This document shows, one piece after another, positions 8,427 through 17,889 of a DNA stretch of 59,744 nt. The DNA is from Thraustochytrium sp. TN22 (lineage: Eukaryota; Sar; Bigyra; Thraustochytrida; Thraustochytriidae): contig JABLUY010000222.1 of the NCBI GenBank assembly GCA_013306675.1, forward strand, positions 1 through 59,744, written 5' to 3'. The number at the start of each line of letters is the position of its first letter. The first letter of the stretch is position 1. A program made the translations under genes and the position numbers. The notes below the pieces were generated by a model that did no database searches, was not told the origin of the DNA, and worked only from the letters and a program-made list of their open reading frames with translations.

Positions 8427-10268
8427 TCAGAGCTTGGACTGGGGCTGCTGCTTTTGCTGCTCGGAGAGGATGCCCTGCTTCTCGATGATGTCGCGGATCT
8501 CGCGCTTCTGGATCTTGCCGGTGGCGCCCTTGGGCAGGGCCTCAGGCCAGATGTAGAGGTGCGTGGGGAGTTCGAAGCGGGCGAGGTCCTCGCACTTGGC
8601 GCGAATCTCCTCAAGCGTGAGCTTGGTGCCCGGCTTGGGGTAGACGACGATACCGACCTCTTCGCCGAGGGTGGGGTGGCTGACAGGAATGGCCGCAGCC
8701 TCACCGACGGCTGGGTGCTGGTAGACGGCGTCTTCGACGGCGACGCAGGAGATGTTCTCACCACCACGAATGATGATCTCCTTGGTGCGGCCGCCGAGGT
8801 GCAAGTAGCCGTCCTCGTCAAGGTAGCCCACGTCGCCAGTGCGCAACCAGCCGTCGGCCGTGATGGTGCTGGCCGTGGCCTCGGGGTTGCGCCAGTACTC
8901 CTTGAGGTTGGAGGCCGCCTTGCACATGAGGTTGCCTTTGACGCCGGGCGGCACGGGCTTGTCGTTATCGTCCCAGATGGCGAACTCGACGCCCGGCACA
9001 GCGCTGCCGCAGCTAGAGGGCCGCGCGCGGTAGATGTTGCCGACGGTTGCCGAGGTGACACCGCTCGTTTCGGTCATGCCGTAGCCCTGGAGGGGCGCAG
9101 CTTTCTTGAACTTGGACTTGACGTCGCCCACCATGGTGGAAGGCGGCGCGGCGCCTCCACCGCCCACCGTCTCGAGCGTGCTCGTGTCGTACTTGGCAAA
9201 GTCCGGATGGTTCATGATGTCGAGCACCATGGTGGGCACGCCGGAGAAGGAAGTGATCTTCTCGCGCTCCACGAGTTCCAGCGCGCGCTTTGGGTCCCAC
9301 TTGGTCATGATGACAACCTTGCGACCCGCGAAAAGGCTGATGAGGCAAACAGCAAGCAGGCCGGTAACGTGAAAGAGCGGCACGTTCAGCAGGACGGACC
9401 CCTGCAGGGCGGGGGCGCCCGCGGCGGCGGCGGCTTGCTCCGCCTTCTTGGCGCGTTCCTCCTCGCTATCCAGCGCATCCGACAAGACCCCGTTGATCAT
9501 CCCCTTGGCGATGGTGCCCACCATGGCGTGGGTCACCGAGCGGTGCGTCAGCACCACGCCCTTGGGGTGGCCCGTCGTGCCAGATGTGTACATGAGGATG
9601 GCATTGCCATCTTTGCCGGCCTCGAACGCCGGCATCTTGGCGCCGTGTCGCTTCTCCACCGCCGCGTCGTACGTCGTCAGCTTGGCGTGCGGCGCCACGC
9701 GGTCCGCACCCGGCCCGCTGCATAGCAGCACCGCTTCCAGCGTCTTCATCGAGTCCATGAGGGGCTCCACCGACGCATACCGCTCCGCGTCGCAAATGAG
9801 CACCTTGGTGCCCGAGTTGTCCAAGCCGTACTCGAGCTCCTTGGTCTTCCAGTAGGAGTTCATTGGCACGTAGCACGCGCCAATCGACGTGACCGCCAGA
9901 AACGAGATCAGGTACTCGGTGCGGTTCTTCGACAGCATGCACACCCGGTCGCCCGTGCGGACGCCGAAGTCCTCCACCAGCGCCGCGCCCAGCGCCGCCG
10001 CCTCGGCGTACGCCTGCCTGTACGTCAGCCGCCGGCCCTCCTCGTCCGCCACCAGAAAGTCACTGTCGCCCGCCCCATTCGCGATCGGAATCTGGTACAC
10101 CTCCGGCATGGTCTGCGGCCCATTCTTGAAGACCGGGTACTTGATGCCCTTGTGGTGCTCCGCCGACCCTCCCGGGTGCGCCACGACCTCCTCGCCCAGC
10201 TCGAAGATGCTCCCGGGCAGCATCACCGCAGCCTTGGCCTTGGCCTCCAGCTCTCCCAGCGACGCCAT
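8427..10268 (-). CDS. Acyl-CoA synthetase 4 (AMP-binding, PTS1)
   Basis: Fourth cluster member, 613 aa from ATG 10268 (MASLGELEAK); a GTG four codons upstream is in frame but less likely. It has the P-loop YTSGTTGHPKG, the motif GYGMTET, the hinge WLRTGD and the A10 motif ATGKIQKREI. It ends in SKL. Relative to the others it carries extra residues, including an Ala/Glu/Lys-rich insertion just after the first half of the AMP-binding domain. Its C-terminal ILSEQQKQ resembles genes 1 and 2. Expected role is acyl-CoA formation in the peroxisome. Confidence 0.92.
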   Translation of the reverse strand: MASLGELEAKAKAAVMLPGSIFELGEEVVAHPGGSAEHHKGIKYPVFKNGPQTMPEVYQIPIANGAGDSDFLVADEEGRRLTYRQAYAEAAALGAALVEDFGVRTGDRVCMLSKNRTEYLISFLAVTSIGACYVPMNSYWKTKELEYGLDNSGTKVLICDAERYASVEPLMDSMKTLEAVLLCSGPGADRVAPHAKLTTYDAAVEKRHGAKMPAFEAGKDGNAILMYTSGTTGHPKGVVLTHRSVTHAMVGTIAKGMINGVLSDALDSEEERAKKAEQAAAAAGAPALQGSVLLNVPLFHVTGLLAVCLISLFAGRKVVIMTKWDPKRALELVEREKITSFSGVPTMVLDIMNHPDFAKYDTSTLETVGGGGAAPPSTMVGDVKSKFKKAAPLQGYGMTETSGVTSATVGNIYRARPSSCGSAVPGVEFAIWDDNDKPVPPGVKGNLMCKAASNLKEYWRNPEATASTITADGWLRTGDVGYLDEDGYLHLGGRTKEIIIRGGENISCVAVEDAVYQHPAVGEAAAIPVSHPTLGEEVGIVVYPKPGTKLTLEEIRAKCEDLARFELPTHLYIWPEALPKGATGKIQKREIRDIIEKQGILSEQQKQQPQSKL

Positions 10269-11025
10269 GCTGACAGCCACGACACGACCTTGAACTCGCC
10301 CTGCTGTCCGCGCTGCCGGTCAAGTTGCTGATTTGCTCTGCCTTTTGACCTTGCGCTCGACGCGCAGCTCACTCTCTCTCTCCTCTGTCCTCCTCCTCCG
10401 ACCTATGTCCTCCTCCGTGCACCTTGATCGGACGAGGACCGCGCCATTCGTTGGCGCCTACCTGCTTGGCTCCACCTTTGCTCACCAGACCGCCAGCTTT
10501 GCTCGCTTTCCGATCGATGCGATCAAGGCGCGAGCGGCCGTACAAGGCCTACTTCGCTTCAACTTCACGAACGCGCCGTCCGCCGTGTGGCACCAGTTCA
10601 ACTTACGTTCAACGTTGAACTTCCGCCTGGGGCTGCAGTGCAGCAGTGCCAGGTCGGTACTACCCTGCCTCATAGCCGAGTTCCCAGTGGTGGCCACTGC
10701 GCAGTCCAAGATATCGCTGTGCGGTGCTGCGCATGCCAGCTTGTCGGCCGGCATCTTTGCGCCGCTCGCGGTGCTCTGCGCGGCTGCCACTGGCCATACC
10801 GTCCGCCCCCTAAAGATATCCCAATCCCATCGCCCTAGACGGAGTTTAATCAGGATAGCCATATTATCCCTAGTAAATCGGCTCTCCTGCTTGCGCTCGA
10901 CTGACCTGTTGCTATCATGATTCTAATCATTTTTGGAACTTTCAACTACTGGGTTTGTATGGAAGCGTAAAGTGTTGGTCACTTCCGACTGGCCTGTGCG
11001 GATGCTGAGGCCAACTTGGGCTGCA
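10269..11025. other. Intergenic region upstream of synthetase 4
   Basis: Presumed promoter of synthetase 4 (read leftward) and 3' flank of the broken transposase gene. It is less GC-extreme than other spacers, particularly 10830-10990. An open frame of about 195 codons on + has no ATG at its head and no recognisable domain. Nothing else is supported. Confidence 0.45.
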
Positions 11026-12701
11026 TCAAGGGCACGATGGACTCGTGCTGAGGCTGCTGCGAGAGGATCTTGAACTATGGCTTGATGGGGTGTCGGTGTA
11101 GCTGGCTTGGGCTACGTGGTCGTTCCTGCTCTGCGCTGTAGGGGTACCGGACGAGGCACTGGCGCTGCTCGAATCGACATGATCGAGGCAAATGGGCGAA
11201 GGTGTTCCGTTGACGTTTGTCTTGCGCTTCTTGAAGCCTTCGTGAGGCTCGACGCGCACGCGCGTGTGCCACTTGGAAAAGCAGGTTGTGCGTTCATTCT
11301 TTCTCATGAACACGTGCAGAGGCACACCGCAGATGGTGCAACGACGGTGCGTTTGCTTGCCGCAGATGACGCAGAGCCGCTTGGCGGGAATCCTCTTGTT
11401 GTTGGCGTTGAAGGATGCCTTTCCCGCTGCCTCTGAGTCATGTTGCAGTGCGGCATCGAGGCGGATGTCGCGGGCTTGGCCGTGGTTGAAGAACTTCTGC
11501 AACTCGGGGGTTCGCTTGCGCTTACCGGCGGTCACGAGGTCCCTCGCCGCTTCCCTGGTGAGCCCAGTGGGCTTGGGCATGCTTGGCTGCATGTTGAACT
11601 CCACCTGCGCCGTATCGAGCTGCCTGCTCCTGTAGACGTGACGGACCATGTCGACAGTGAGGCGGAACGAGACAGTGCTGAGCGCTTCAGAGCGGTTCAC
11701 CTTGTCGCGGAGGGCCTTTAGCCCGTCGCTGTCTTCGAGGTTGCTCTTCCTCGCAGCCTGTAAGTAGCGGTAGACCACGATGGCGTTGACAACGAGCTGC
11801 TTGTACGTGCGCAACGCGATGTTCTGGTCGCAGCTCAGATTCATGCACTGCGTGTTGGTGATCTGCTCCACGTACTGTGTGCTTCCGTCGACGCCGCCCT
11901 TTGCGACGTTGTATAGCTCCTGCGGTAAGCACTTGATGACATGCACGGGCCGCATGGGCCCCTTCAGAGCGACAAGCTTGCGCATGGCGCGCCACAGCCG
12001 GAAGTGCGAGCTCAGCACCGCCCCCTCCTCCTCGCCGAAGATGGCAGGTGGCTTGGGCGGCGCACCCGCTGTCGATGCTCTGGTGCGCCCATGTCGTGAG
12101 CTTGTCCGCCCACGGTTTCAGAGCGCGCTCCATGGCGAGCCGGGCGTCCGGAGGCACTTCAACGAGGCAGGCGTACAAACACGAACTCGTGCTGGCAGCA
12201 ACGTAGAGCACGTGATCGATTTGGAGGACCACAGCTTGGTGCAAGACTTGCGCGCGGTGCTCGGCAGGTATGGCCTTCCACCAAGTCTCGTCCCCCACGT
12301 GTTCATCTGGGTGCTCACGATACGTGCGTCTACCGCGCCTCCAGGCGCGACGCGCGTCTTGATCTCGACGCTGCATAGTACTGACGATGCGTCGCACTCC
12401 GCGCCTGGAAGCCGGACGCGAGCGACTCCATCCGGCGAGACTGCGAGCCCCGGAACGGGCTTGTGCTGAATGAGGCCGACCTCGAACATGCACTCGCACC
12501 ACGCGTCGGTTCGTCGACCAACGCAAGTATGTCTTCGAAGTCTTGCTGCGCAGCGGCCTCAGCACGAGCATCCTCGTCGCCAAGCTCCTCTCCTTCTTCG
12601 TCTTCGTCCCCTGTGTCCCGCTTGTCCAGGGGCACGAACTCGCTGTCGCTGTCGCTGTCGCTGTCGTCCTCCACGCGGTGGTTAGGCCTCGCCGATGCCA
12701 T
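11026..12701 (-). pseudogene. Broken YqaJ-like nuclease / PiggyBac-like transposase gene
   Basis: Read leftward from ATG 12701, four segments in different frames make one plausible protein. They are an acidic Asp/Ser/Glu-rich N-terminus (to about 12505); a YqaJ-type nuclease N-half with LAVSPDG and VEIKTR (about 12505-12320); its continuation with WWKAIP and HRAQVLHQ (about 12320-12060); and a C-terminal part from about 12058 to the stop. The last part has YNVAKGGVD, a helical NAIVVYRYL segment and a CxxC...CxxC zinc-binding end, as in PiggyBac transposases. Frame changes near 12503, 12320 and 12058 have no good splice sites, so I call it a pseudogene; sequencing errors are the alternative. 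The first two catalytic Asp blocks of PiggyBac are not visible. The YqaJ call is fairly firm; the PiggyBac call is moderate. Confidence 0.65.
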
Positions 12702-13852
12702 GATGTCGCAGTGCGGGCCCGACTCCACGTCCAAGCGCTGCGGCAGGGGCGTGCGAGCTGAGAGCAGGCACAAGGCACCCGCCAGGGCCGCCTGCAGCCG
12801 CGCGCCGCAGCGCCTGCGGCTCCAGCGCGCTCCGCGACGAAGTCGCGCGCGAGCTCCCCCCAAAGCCGCTCTGGGCGAACTGCCGAGCTCATCTCATCCT
12901 AACCACCACGCCTTCGGCCAAAATGAATAGGGGGCAGGAGCCTTGGGTCGCTTCGAGTGGGCCTCTTCAAGCTCGGCCCCATCGCTGCGTTTTTGATCGA
13001 ATGCGGAACTAACTTCGCCAGACTCTAGGCCACTTTTTTGGAGCAAATCGGGAGTAAAGTACCCTCTTAATACGCTTTAGTGCCCCCTGTGCCGGGCGTC
13101 ACCGAGGGACCCCCGCGTGGTAGGCGGATACGAGTAAGCATAGAGGTGTGATTGGGATATTGCGGCTGCCGGGTCTGTGATAGGACAGCTGGGTTGGATT
13201 GACCGTGGCACGGCTGCACTGCACGCACTGCACTGTGACGTGACACTGGCAGCCTGTGGCACGGCGGCGGGCCTGGCGGCCCACGACAAGTCGCGTCACG
13301 GTGTAGTAGGTCTCACAGGCATCAGGCTCGTCACGGCTTGACTGTAAGCTGTGCCTTTCGTTCAGACTGTTGAGACCGCTTGACAGCGCGCTGTTACGAT
13401 CGTCTTGTGGCCCGCCGTTGACCTAGGCTAGTAGGCCTCACTCACAGGCGTCAGGCTCGTCATGCCTTCAGACTGTCGAGACCGCTTGACAGCGCTGTTA
13501 CGATCGCCTTGTGGCCCGCCGACCATGGCGACTATTTTGCCAAGTGGGGCCAGTCAGAGTGGCAGTGGCCAAAGCGCCTTAGTAGGGCGGAGAACTTCGA
13601 ATCAAAGAGAACGAACTTGAACTTGAATGCCGCGCCGCGTGTGTCACGGTCAAGTCACGGTCACTGACGCAGTGAGCGCCACTGACTCCGAGCCGCGTCA
13701 GGACTCACTGGCAGGAGAGGCGACAAAATGGTCGGCGGGCCGGGCCACTTGGCAATCTATCGCACACGCACAAACATCTTGATTATCATTTCATGAACAG
13801 CATGACATGGTCAGACCGCGGGATTGCCTCGGGTCGGGGCTGGTAGGTGGGA
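12702..13852. other. Intergenic region between mobile gene and ATP-grasp gene
   Basis: No gene is supported. It holds the upstream flank of the broken transposase gene, a direct duplication at about 13303-13525 described separately, and the 3' flank of the ATP-grasp gene, with a slightly AT-richer stretch at 13765-13805. Confidence 0.5.
13303..13525. repeat. Direct duplication, about 100-120 bp units
   Basis: Two imperfect copies lie back to back. Both carry the caggctcgtca block (about 13322 and 13449), then gaccgcttgacagcg, then gttacgatcg followed by cttgtggcccgccg. The first copy has about 20 extra bases after the caggctcgtca block. No coding content is evident. Confidence 0.75.
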
Positions 13853-15364
13853 TTAAACGGGACCAGAGGCGACGGTATCGGGCTCCGGGAGCGCGTCCTC
13901 GGGAAGGTCTGCGAGGGCAATGGTACAATCGCCGGCCGCGGACTGGAGCTTGTCAAGAAGGGCCCCCATCTCGGCAAGCATGTCCTCGCCGGAGATCTTG
14001 CCCTTGAGGTGGACCTCACCGACCCAGTCAGGCAGGCGCGAGTCGAGGCCCTTGACCGGGTCCTTGGCATTCTTGAAGTAGCTGCTGGAAACGAAATAGG
14101 GGGACTCCTTGGCGCAGTCGAGAAAGTCGGCCTTCTCGGCGATGCGGCCAGTGGTGGGCGCGTTGGGCAGCAGGTAGCCGTAGACGCAGAGGGGCTCCTC
14201 GGCACGCGGCGGGTTGATGGGAATGTCGCAAATGGCGAGCGTGAACTCGAGCATGGGGTTGACGGCCCAAACGTTGCGGTGCGTGTCGACGGTGGCGCCA
14301 CCGCCCACGCGCGGGTTGACCTCGATGAGCTGCGGGCCGTTGGCCGTCATCCATACCTCGACGTGAAAGGCACCGATGCTGAAGCCGAGCGCGCGCGTGC
14401 AGGCCGCGGCGTAGTCGATGAGCTCCTGGAGAACCTCCTTGGGCGCGATGGAGGGCGCCAGCGAGCCGAGTTCCTGGTAGGTGTGCGGGAGCGACTCGAG
14501 GTTGTCAAGCACGTTGGCGTAGACAAGCTCGCCCTTGTTGAGGACGACCTCGACGTCGAACTCGTTGATGCGGCCGCCGTAGATGCAGGGCACGACGCAG
14601 GTCTCGGCCATGACGGGCGCCTGGCGCTGTGCAGACTTGTGGTTGTTCTTGAGGCCCCAGCTGGAGTCAATATCGGCGAAGACGCGCGCGAGCGTGTCGC
14701 GCAGCTCCGGCTCCGAGTCGACGCGGTAGACGCCGGCGCTGCCCATGCCCGAGGTGGGCTTGACGATCATGGGGAAACCGATCTCCGCGGCCGCGGCCTC
14801 GGCGTCGTCGAGGCTCCACACCTGCACGGCGCGGATCGAGTTGACACCAGCCTCCTTGAGCGCAACGCGCGTGCGGAACTTGTCGCGCGCCACCTCGTAG
14901 GCGTTGGGCGGGTTGCCCGGCAGGTTGAGGAGCTGCTGGATGCGGCTCATGAGCAGCACCACGGCCTCGTGCGGCGACCACACGGCGTCGAACTGCAGGT
15001 CGGCCTCGCGCACGGCGGCCACGGCGTTGTCGGCGCCGTTGCTGGCGCCCAGGTCCGCGAAGAGCTCCTCGTCCACGGCCGGCCGGCACGACTCATAGTA
15101 CTTGTTCTTGACGCCCTCCTGAAAGATGGCCGTGATCTTGAGCCCATGCTCGCGCAGCCCGCGCAGGTGGTCGCACAGGAACTTGGCGCACTGCGGGTAC
15201 ACGAAGTCGCCGGCCACGAACAGCATGTGCTTGCCCTTGAGCGCCGCCAGCCGCGCCCGCTGCGTCTCCTCATCGGCCGCGTTCGCGCTCAGCAGCTCCT
15301 GGATGCGCTCCGCGCTCAGCGCCTCACCCTCGGCCGGGGCCGGGATCGCCGTGCTCTCCACCAT
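13853..15364 (-). CDS. ATP-grasp domain carboxylate-amine ligase-like protein
   Basis: A 503-aa protein from ATG 15364; an open extension upstream is low-complexity and excluded. Residues about 45-150 form a preATP-grasp-like region. The ATP-grasp fold follows, with an ATP-binding lysine and glycine loop at about 200-211 (VKPTSGMGSAG, Lys202) and the Mg-binding motif near 336-354 (Glu336, then LIEVNPRVGG with Glu348 and Asn350). This architecture resembles peptide/amino-acid ligases and carnosine-synthase-like enzymes, which join a carboxylate to an amine via an acyl phosphate. The actual substrates are unknown. No targeting signal is obvious. Confidence 0.85.
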   Translation of the reverse strand: MVESTAIPAPAEGEALSAERIQELLSANAADEETQRARLAALKGKHMLFVAGDFVYPQCAKFLCDHLRGLREHGLKITAIFQEGVKNKYYESCRPAVDEELFADLGASNGADNAVAAVREADLQFDAVWSPHEAVVLLMSRIQQLLNLPGNPPNAYEVARDKFRTRVALKEAGVNSIRAVQVWSLDDAEAAAAEIGFPMIVKPTSGMGSAGVYRVDSEPELRDTLARVFADIDSSWGLKNNHKSAQRQAPVMAETCVVPCIYGGRINEFDVEVVLNKGELVYANVLDNLESLPHTYQELGSLAPSIAPKEVLQELIDYAAACTRALGFSIGAFHVEVWMTANGPQLIEVNPRVGGGATVDTHRNVWAVNPMLEFTLAICDIPINPPRAEEPLCVYGYLLPNAPTTGRIAEKADFLDCAKESPYFVSSSYFKNAKDPVKGLDSRLPDWVGEVHLKGKISGEDMLAEMGALLDKLQSAAGDCTIALADLPEDALPEPDTVASGPV

Positions 15365-16788
15365 CCTGCGCTCCTGCGCGCCTCCTGCGCGCCTCCTGCG
15401 CTCCTCTGCTCGCCGCCGCTGCCTGCCTCGCTGCGCCGCGCTCCGCCTGCTGCTCTCCTTCGCTCCTCCTCGCGACGAAATAGATTTGAATTTGATTTCC
15501 CTCTGCAGGCGGCTGGCTGCACTGCACCCCCTTTCCTGCTCGTGCTTCTGCGCTCCGAGCCTGGCGGGACGCCGCGCCTGGGTCTCCCCCACGCCGTCGT
15601 CCTCCATTACCGTGTCCTAGTCACGAGATCGCGGATCTCGCGCCGGCGCTGCCCCCTTGGGCGACCCCACGCCCCCCCGCAGCGCCCCTCTCCTCCCCCG
15701 CTACCCCCATTCGGGACCGGGGCCGCCTGTCTGGCCGCGGAGGGGCGGCCGCTGGAGGGGGCCCGTGCGCGACTTTCCCCGGCGTGCACGGCGGCGGCGG
15801 CCCAGTGGGCAGGGGGCAGTGGGCGCGGACGCTGAGGGGCCCGCAGCCACCCGTTCGACGAGCAGGGAACGCGGGCCCCCCGCGGGTGGTCGCCGGAAGC
15901 GGCGCGTGGCGCGCTGGCACGCCGGAACCCCGCGAGGACCAGCAGATTCCGCGCGCGGCGGCGGCGAGCCGGCGGCGCGGGCGGCGTGGGTGGCGGCGCG
16001 GGGCGGGGTCGGCGCGGCTGGCGCGCGGCTCTTGGGTTCTCTCTCAGCTCTCTCCGGGTCCAAGGTCAGCTGGCTGGCTGGCTGGCTGGCTGGCCAGCCA
16101 CGGTAGCTAGCTAGCTAGCGGAATCGCGCCGGCTCAGGGCTCAGGCCGTCGCAGGCGTGTCGGGACTGACTCACGAACCGCGCTCGAGGCGCGAATTTTG
16201 CGGCACAGCTGCGAAGTTCAGGTTCGCGTGCGGCGTGAGCGTGGGACTCGGACGCTGGCGGGCGGGCGGGCGGGCTGGCCGTGGCACGGCGTGGCTGGCT
16301 GCATGACTTGGCTGAGGTCGGCGTGGGGGTGCCGCACTGCATGCCGAGCACAACTTGAACTTGAGCGGCGTTCGACTCCGAGCTGGTCCCTGGCCACCGC
16401 CGGCTTTCACACTGTACCAGGGCACCAGTAAGCTTAGTAGCTACTAGCTAGCTAGAGGCCTACACTGGCATGCCATGCAGTGCAGTGCAGTGGCTTGCGA
16501 AGTTGCAAGTCAGCCTGAGCGGCAGCCGCGGGCGGGCGGCGGGAACCGGTGGTCAAGGCTGAAGGGGCTGCGATCATGATGATGCACAAGGCTTGCCAGT
16601 GGCCAGCAAAAGCTCGCTTGCTCATCATCAGTCAATCTGTAAACACCGCTTGATTCATAGGTACAGCCTGAAAGAGAGAGAGTGGTCAGGACGTGACCGT
16701 TCGCAACAAAGCGTTGGTCACCACGGCACGGTCACATTGGTCACGATTGCAGGCAGGCAGCCACGCCGCCAGGCAGGCAGCCAGGGTT
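15365..16788. other. Intergenic region with short repeats
   Basis: Contains the promoter side of the ATP-grasp gene (15365 upward) and the 3' flank of the reductase-like gene. Features are CTCCTGCGC repeats near 15368-15412, a CTGG tetranucleotide run at about 16070-16095, TAGC palindromic tracts at about 16103-16121 and 16434-16457, and GGCA repeats near 16741-16785. Open frames on both strands are proline/arginine/alanine-rich and show no family motif. Confidence 0.5.
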
Positions 16789-17889
16789 TCAAAGCACGAG
16801 AACACGTGCAGGGTCTGTGCAGCCAAGCTGGCCGAGGACGCCGGTGACGGTGTCCGTGCGGTCAAGAGGCCCGCGCGAACCAGTGAGGTGATGCGCGAAG
16901 GCAGGAGGTCCGCAGACCACAAAGACGGCCGTTTGGTCGAGCAGCAGGTGGCCCACCTGGTCGGCGAGCATATCGGCGGAGATGCGGCCCACGCCCTGGT
17001 CCCAGCCGCTAGGGACCTCGCGCGTCAGCGTGCGGAAGACGCTCAGGTGGTCCGGGAAGTCCTGCGCCAGGCGGTCCAGCTCCGCCACGTAGAACATGTG
17101 ATCAGGGCTGCGATCACTCGTGAGCAGGTGAACTCGGGGCGCAGCGACGGCGGCGCTTGGCTGTGAGTCCGCGTCCGCACTCGCGCCAGCCTCCTCTGGC
17201 TCTGGAGGATGCCCCCCGTGGCCACTCCAGCTGGGCAGCTGCGAGCGCACAAGCTGAATGCCCGCGGTGAGGCCCGCGCCCGCCGAGAGCACGACCACGG
17301 AGGAGCAAGGCTGCGTCGTGTGCAGGCGCGCGTGCGGCCGGGGCTGGGGCGTGGCCGAGACCTCGACAAACTCGCCCCGCCGCCGCATCGCCAGGTAGCG
17401 GCTCGTGTCGCCCTCCGGGTACGGGTACGTCCTGACGATGATGTCCATGTGGCCGTGACGATCCAGCGGCTGCAGCGGGATGTAAGACCGCAGCAGGCGC
17501 TTGCCGAAGACGTGCGACTCGTCCATTTCGAAGCTGAGCGCGCGCACGTTGACCACGTCGCCGAAGGCGTACTCGAAGCGATCTTTGTGCTCCGGCAGCT
17601 TGAACCGCACGATGCGCGCATGAGGGCCGAGCGGCTTGTTGCGCAGCACCTCCAGCGGCACGAACGCCTCGCCTGCCGCTGCCGCCGCCACCTTGGCTGC
17701 AGCCGCTGGCACGGCCTTGGGTGTCGCCGCAGCGTCTGCGGCGTCCGCGGCGTCCGGCATTAGCGTGGAGGCCGCCGCCGCGGGCGTCGAAGAGGGTGCT
17801 TCTTCGGCCAGCGCGCGCGCTCCCAGCAGCGCCGCGGCCCCGCACGCCGCCGCGGCGGCGGCGCGCGCGCGCGAGCCGGCCGCGAGCAT
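16789..17889 (-). CDS. NADH-cytochrome b5 reductase-like flavoprotein
   Basis: A 366-aa protein from ATG 17889. The N-terminus (1-30) is alanine/arginine-rich with a hydrophobic stretch, consistent with a mitochondrial presequence or membrane anchor. An Ala-rich linker follows to about residue 75. The FAD-binding barrel carries RSYIPL at about 134-139, the equivalent of the flavin-contacting RxY(S/T) motif. The NAD(P)-binding part begins with GAGLTAG at 204-210 and ends with VVCGPPAF near 324-331. These are the landmarks of the ferredoxin-reductase superfamily, cytochrome b5 reductase branch. GAGLTA departs from the usual G-G/T-ITP, so electron donor and partner are uncertain. It is divergent from the dihydrolipoamide dehydrogenase gene, 1.3 kb away. 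Confidence 0.8.
   Translation of the reverse strand: MLAAGSRARAAAAAACGAAALLGARALAEEAPSSTPAAAASTLMPDAADAADAAATPKAVPAAAAKVAAAAAGEAFVPLEVLRNKPLGPHARIVRFKLPEHKDRFEYAFGDVVNVRALSFEMDESHVFGKRLLRSYIPLQPLDRHGHMDIIVRTYPYPEGDTSRYLAMRRRGEFVEVSATPQPRPHARLHTTQPCSSVVVLSAGAGLTAGIQLVRSQLPSWSGHGGHPPEPEEAGASADADSQPSAAVAAPRVHLLTSDRSPDHMFYVAELDRLAQDFPDHLSVFRTLTREVPSGWDQGVGRISADMLADQVGHLLLDQTAVFVVCGPPAFAHHLTGSRGPLDRTDTVTGVLGQLGCTDPARVLVL

Noticed and set aside
10333-10920. 195-codon + frame upstream of synthetase 4
   Set aside because: No ATG at its head, no domain, no repeat in paralogues; it falls in the expected promoter region.
11026-12701. Introns as an explanation for the frame changes in the YqaJ/PiggyBac gene
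   Set aside because: The only GT...AG pair seen near 12320 would give a 27-nt intron that keeps the frame, so it cannot explain the shift; no donor/acceptor pairs fit the other two sites.
112-15889. Shared 19-bp string (cgggccccccgcgggtggt) near 114 and 15872 as a regulatory element
   Set aside because: Only two copies in very GC-rich DNA; too weak to call a site.
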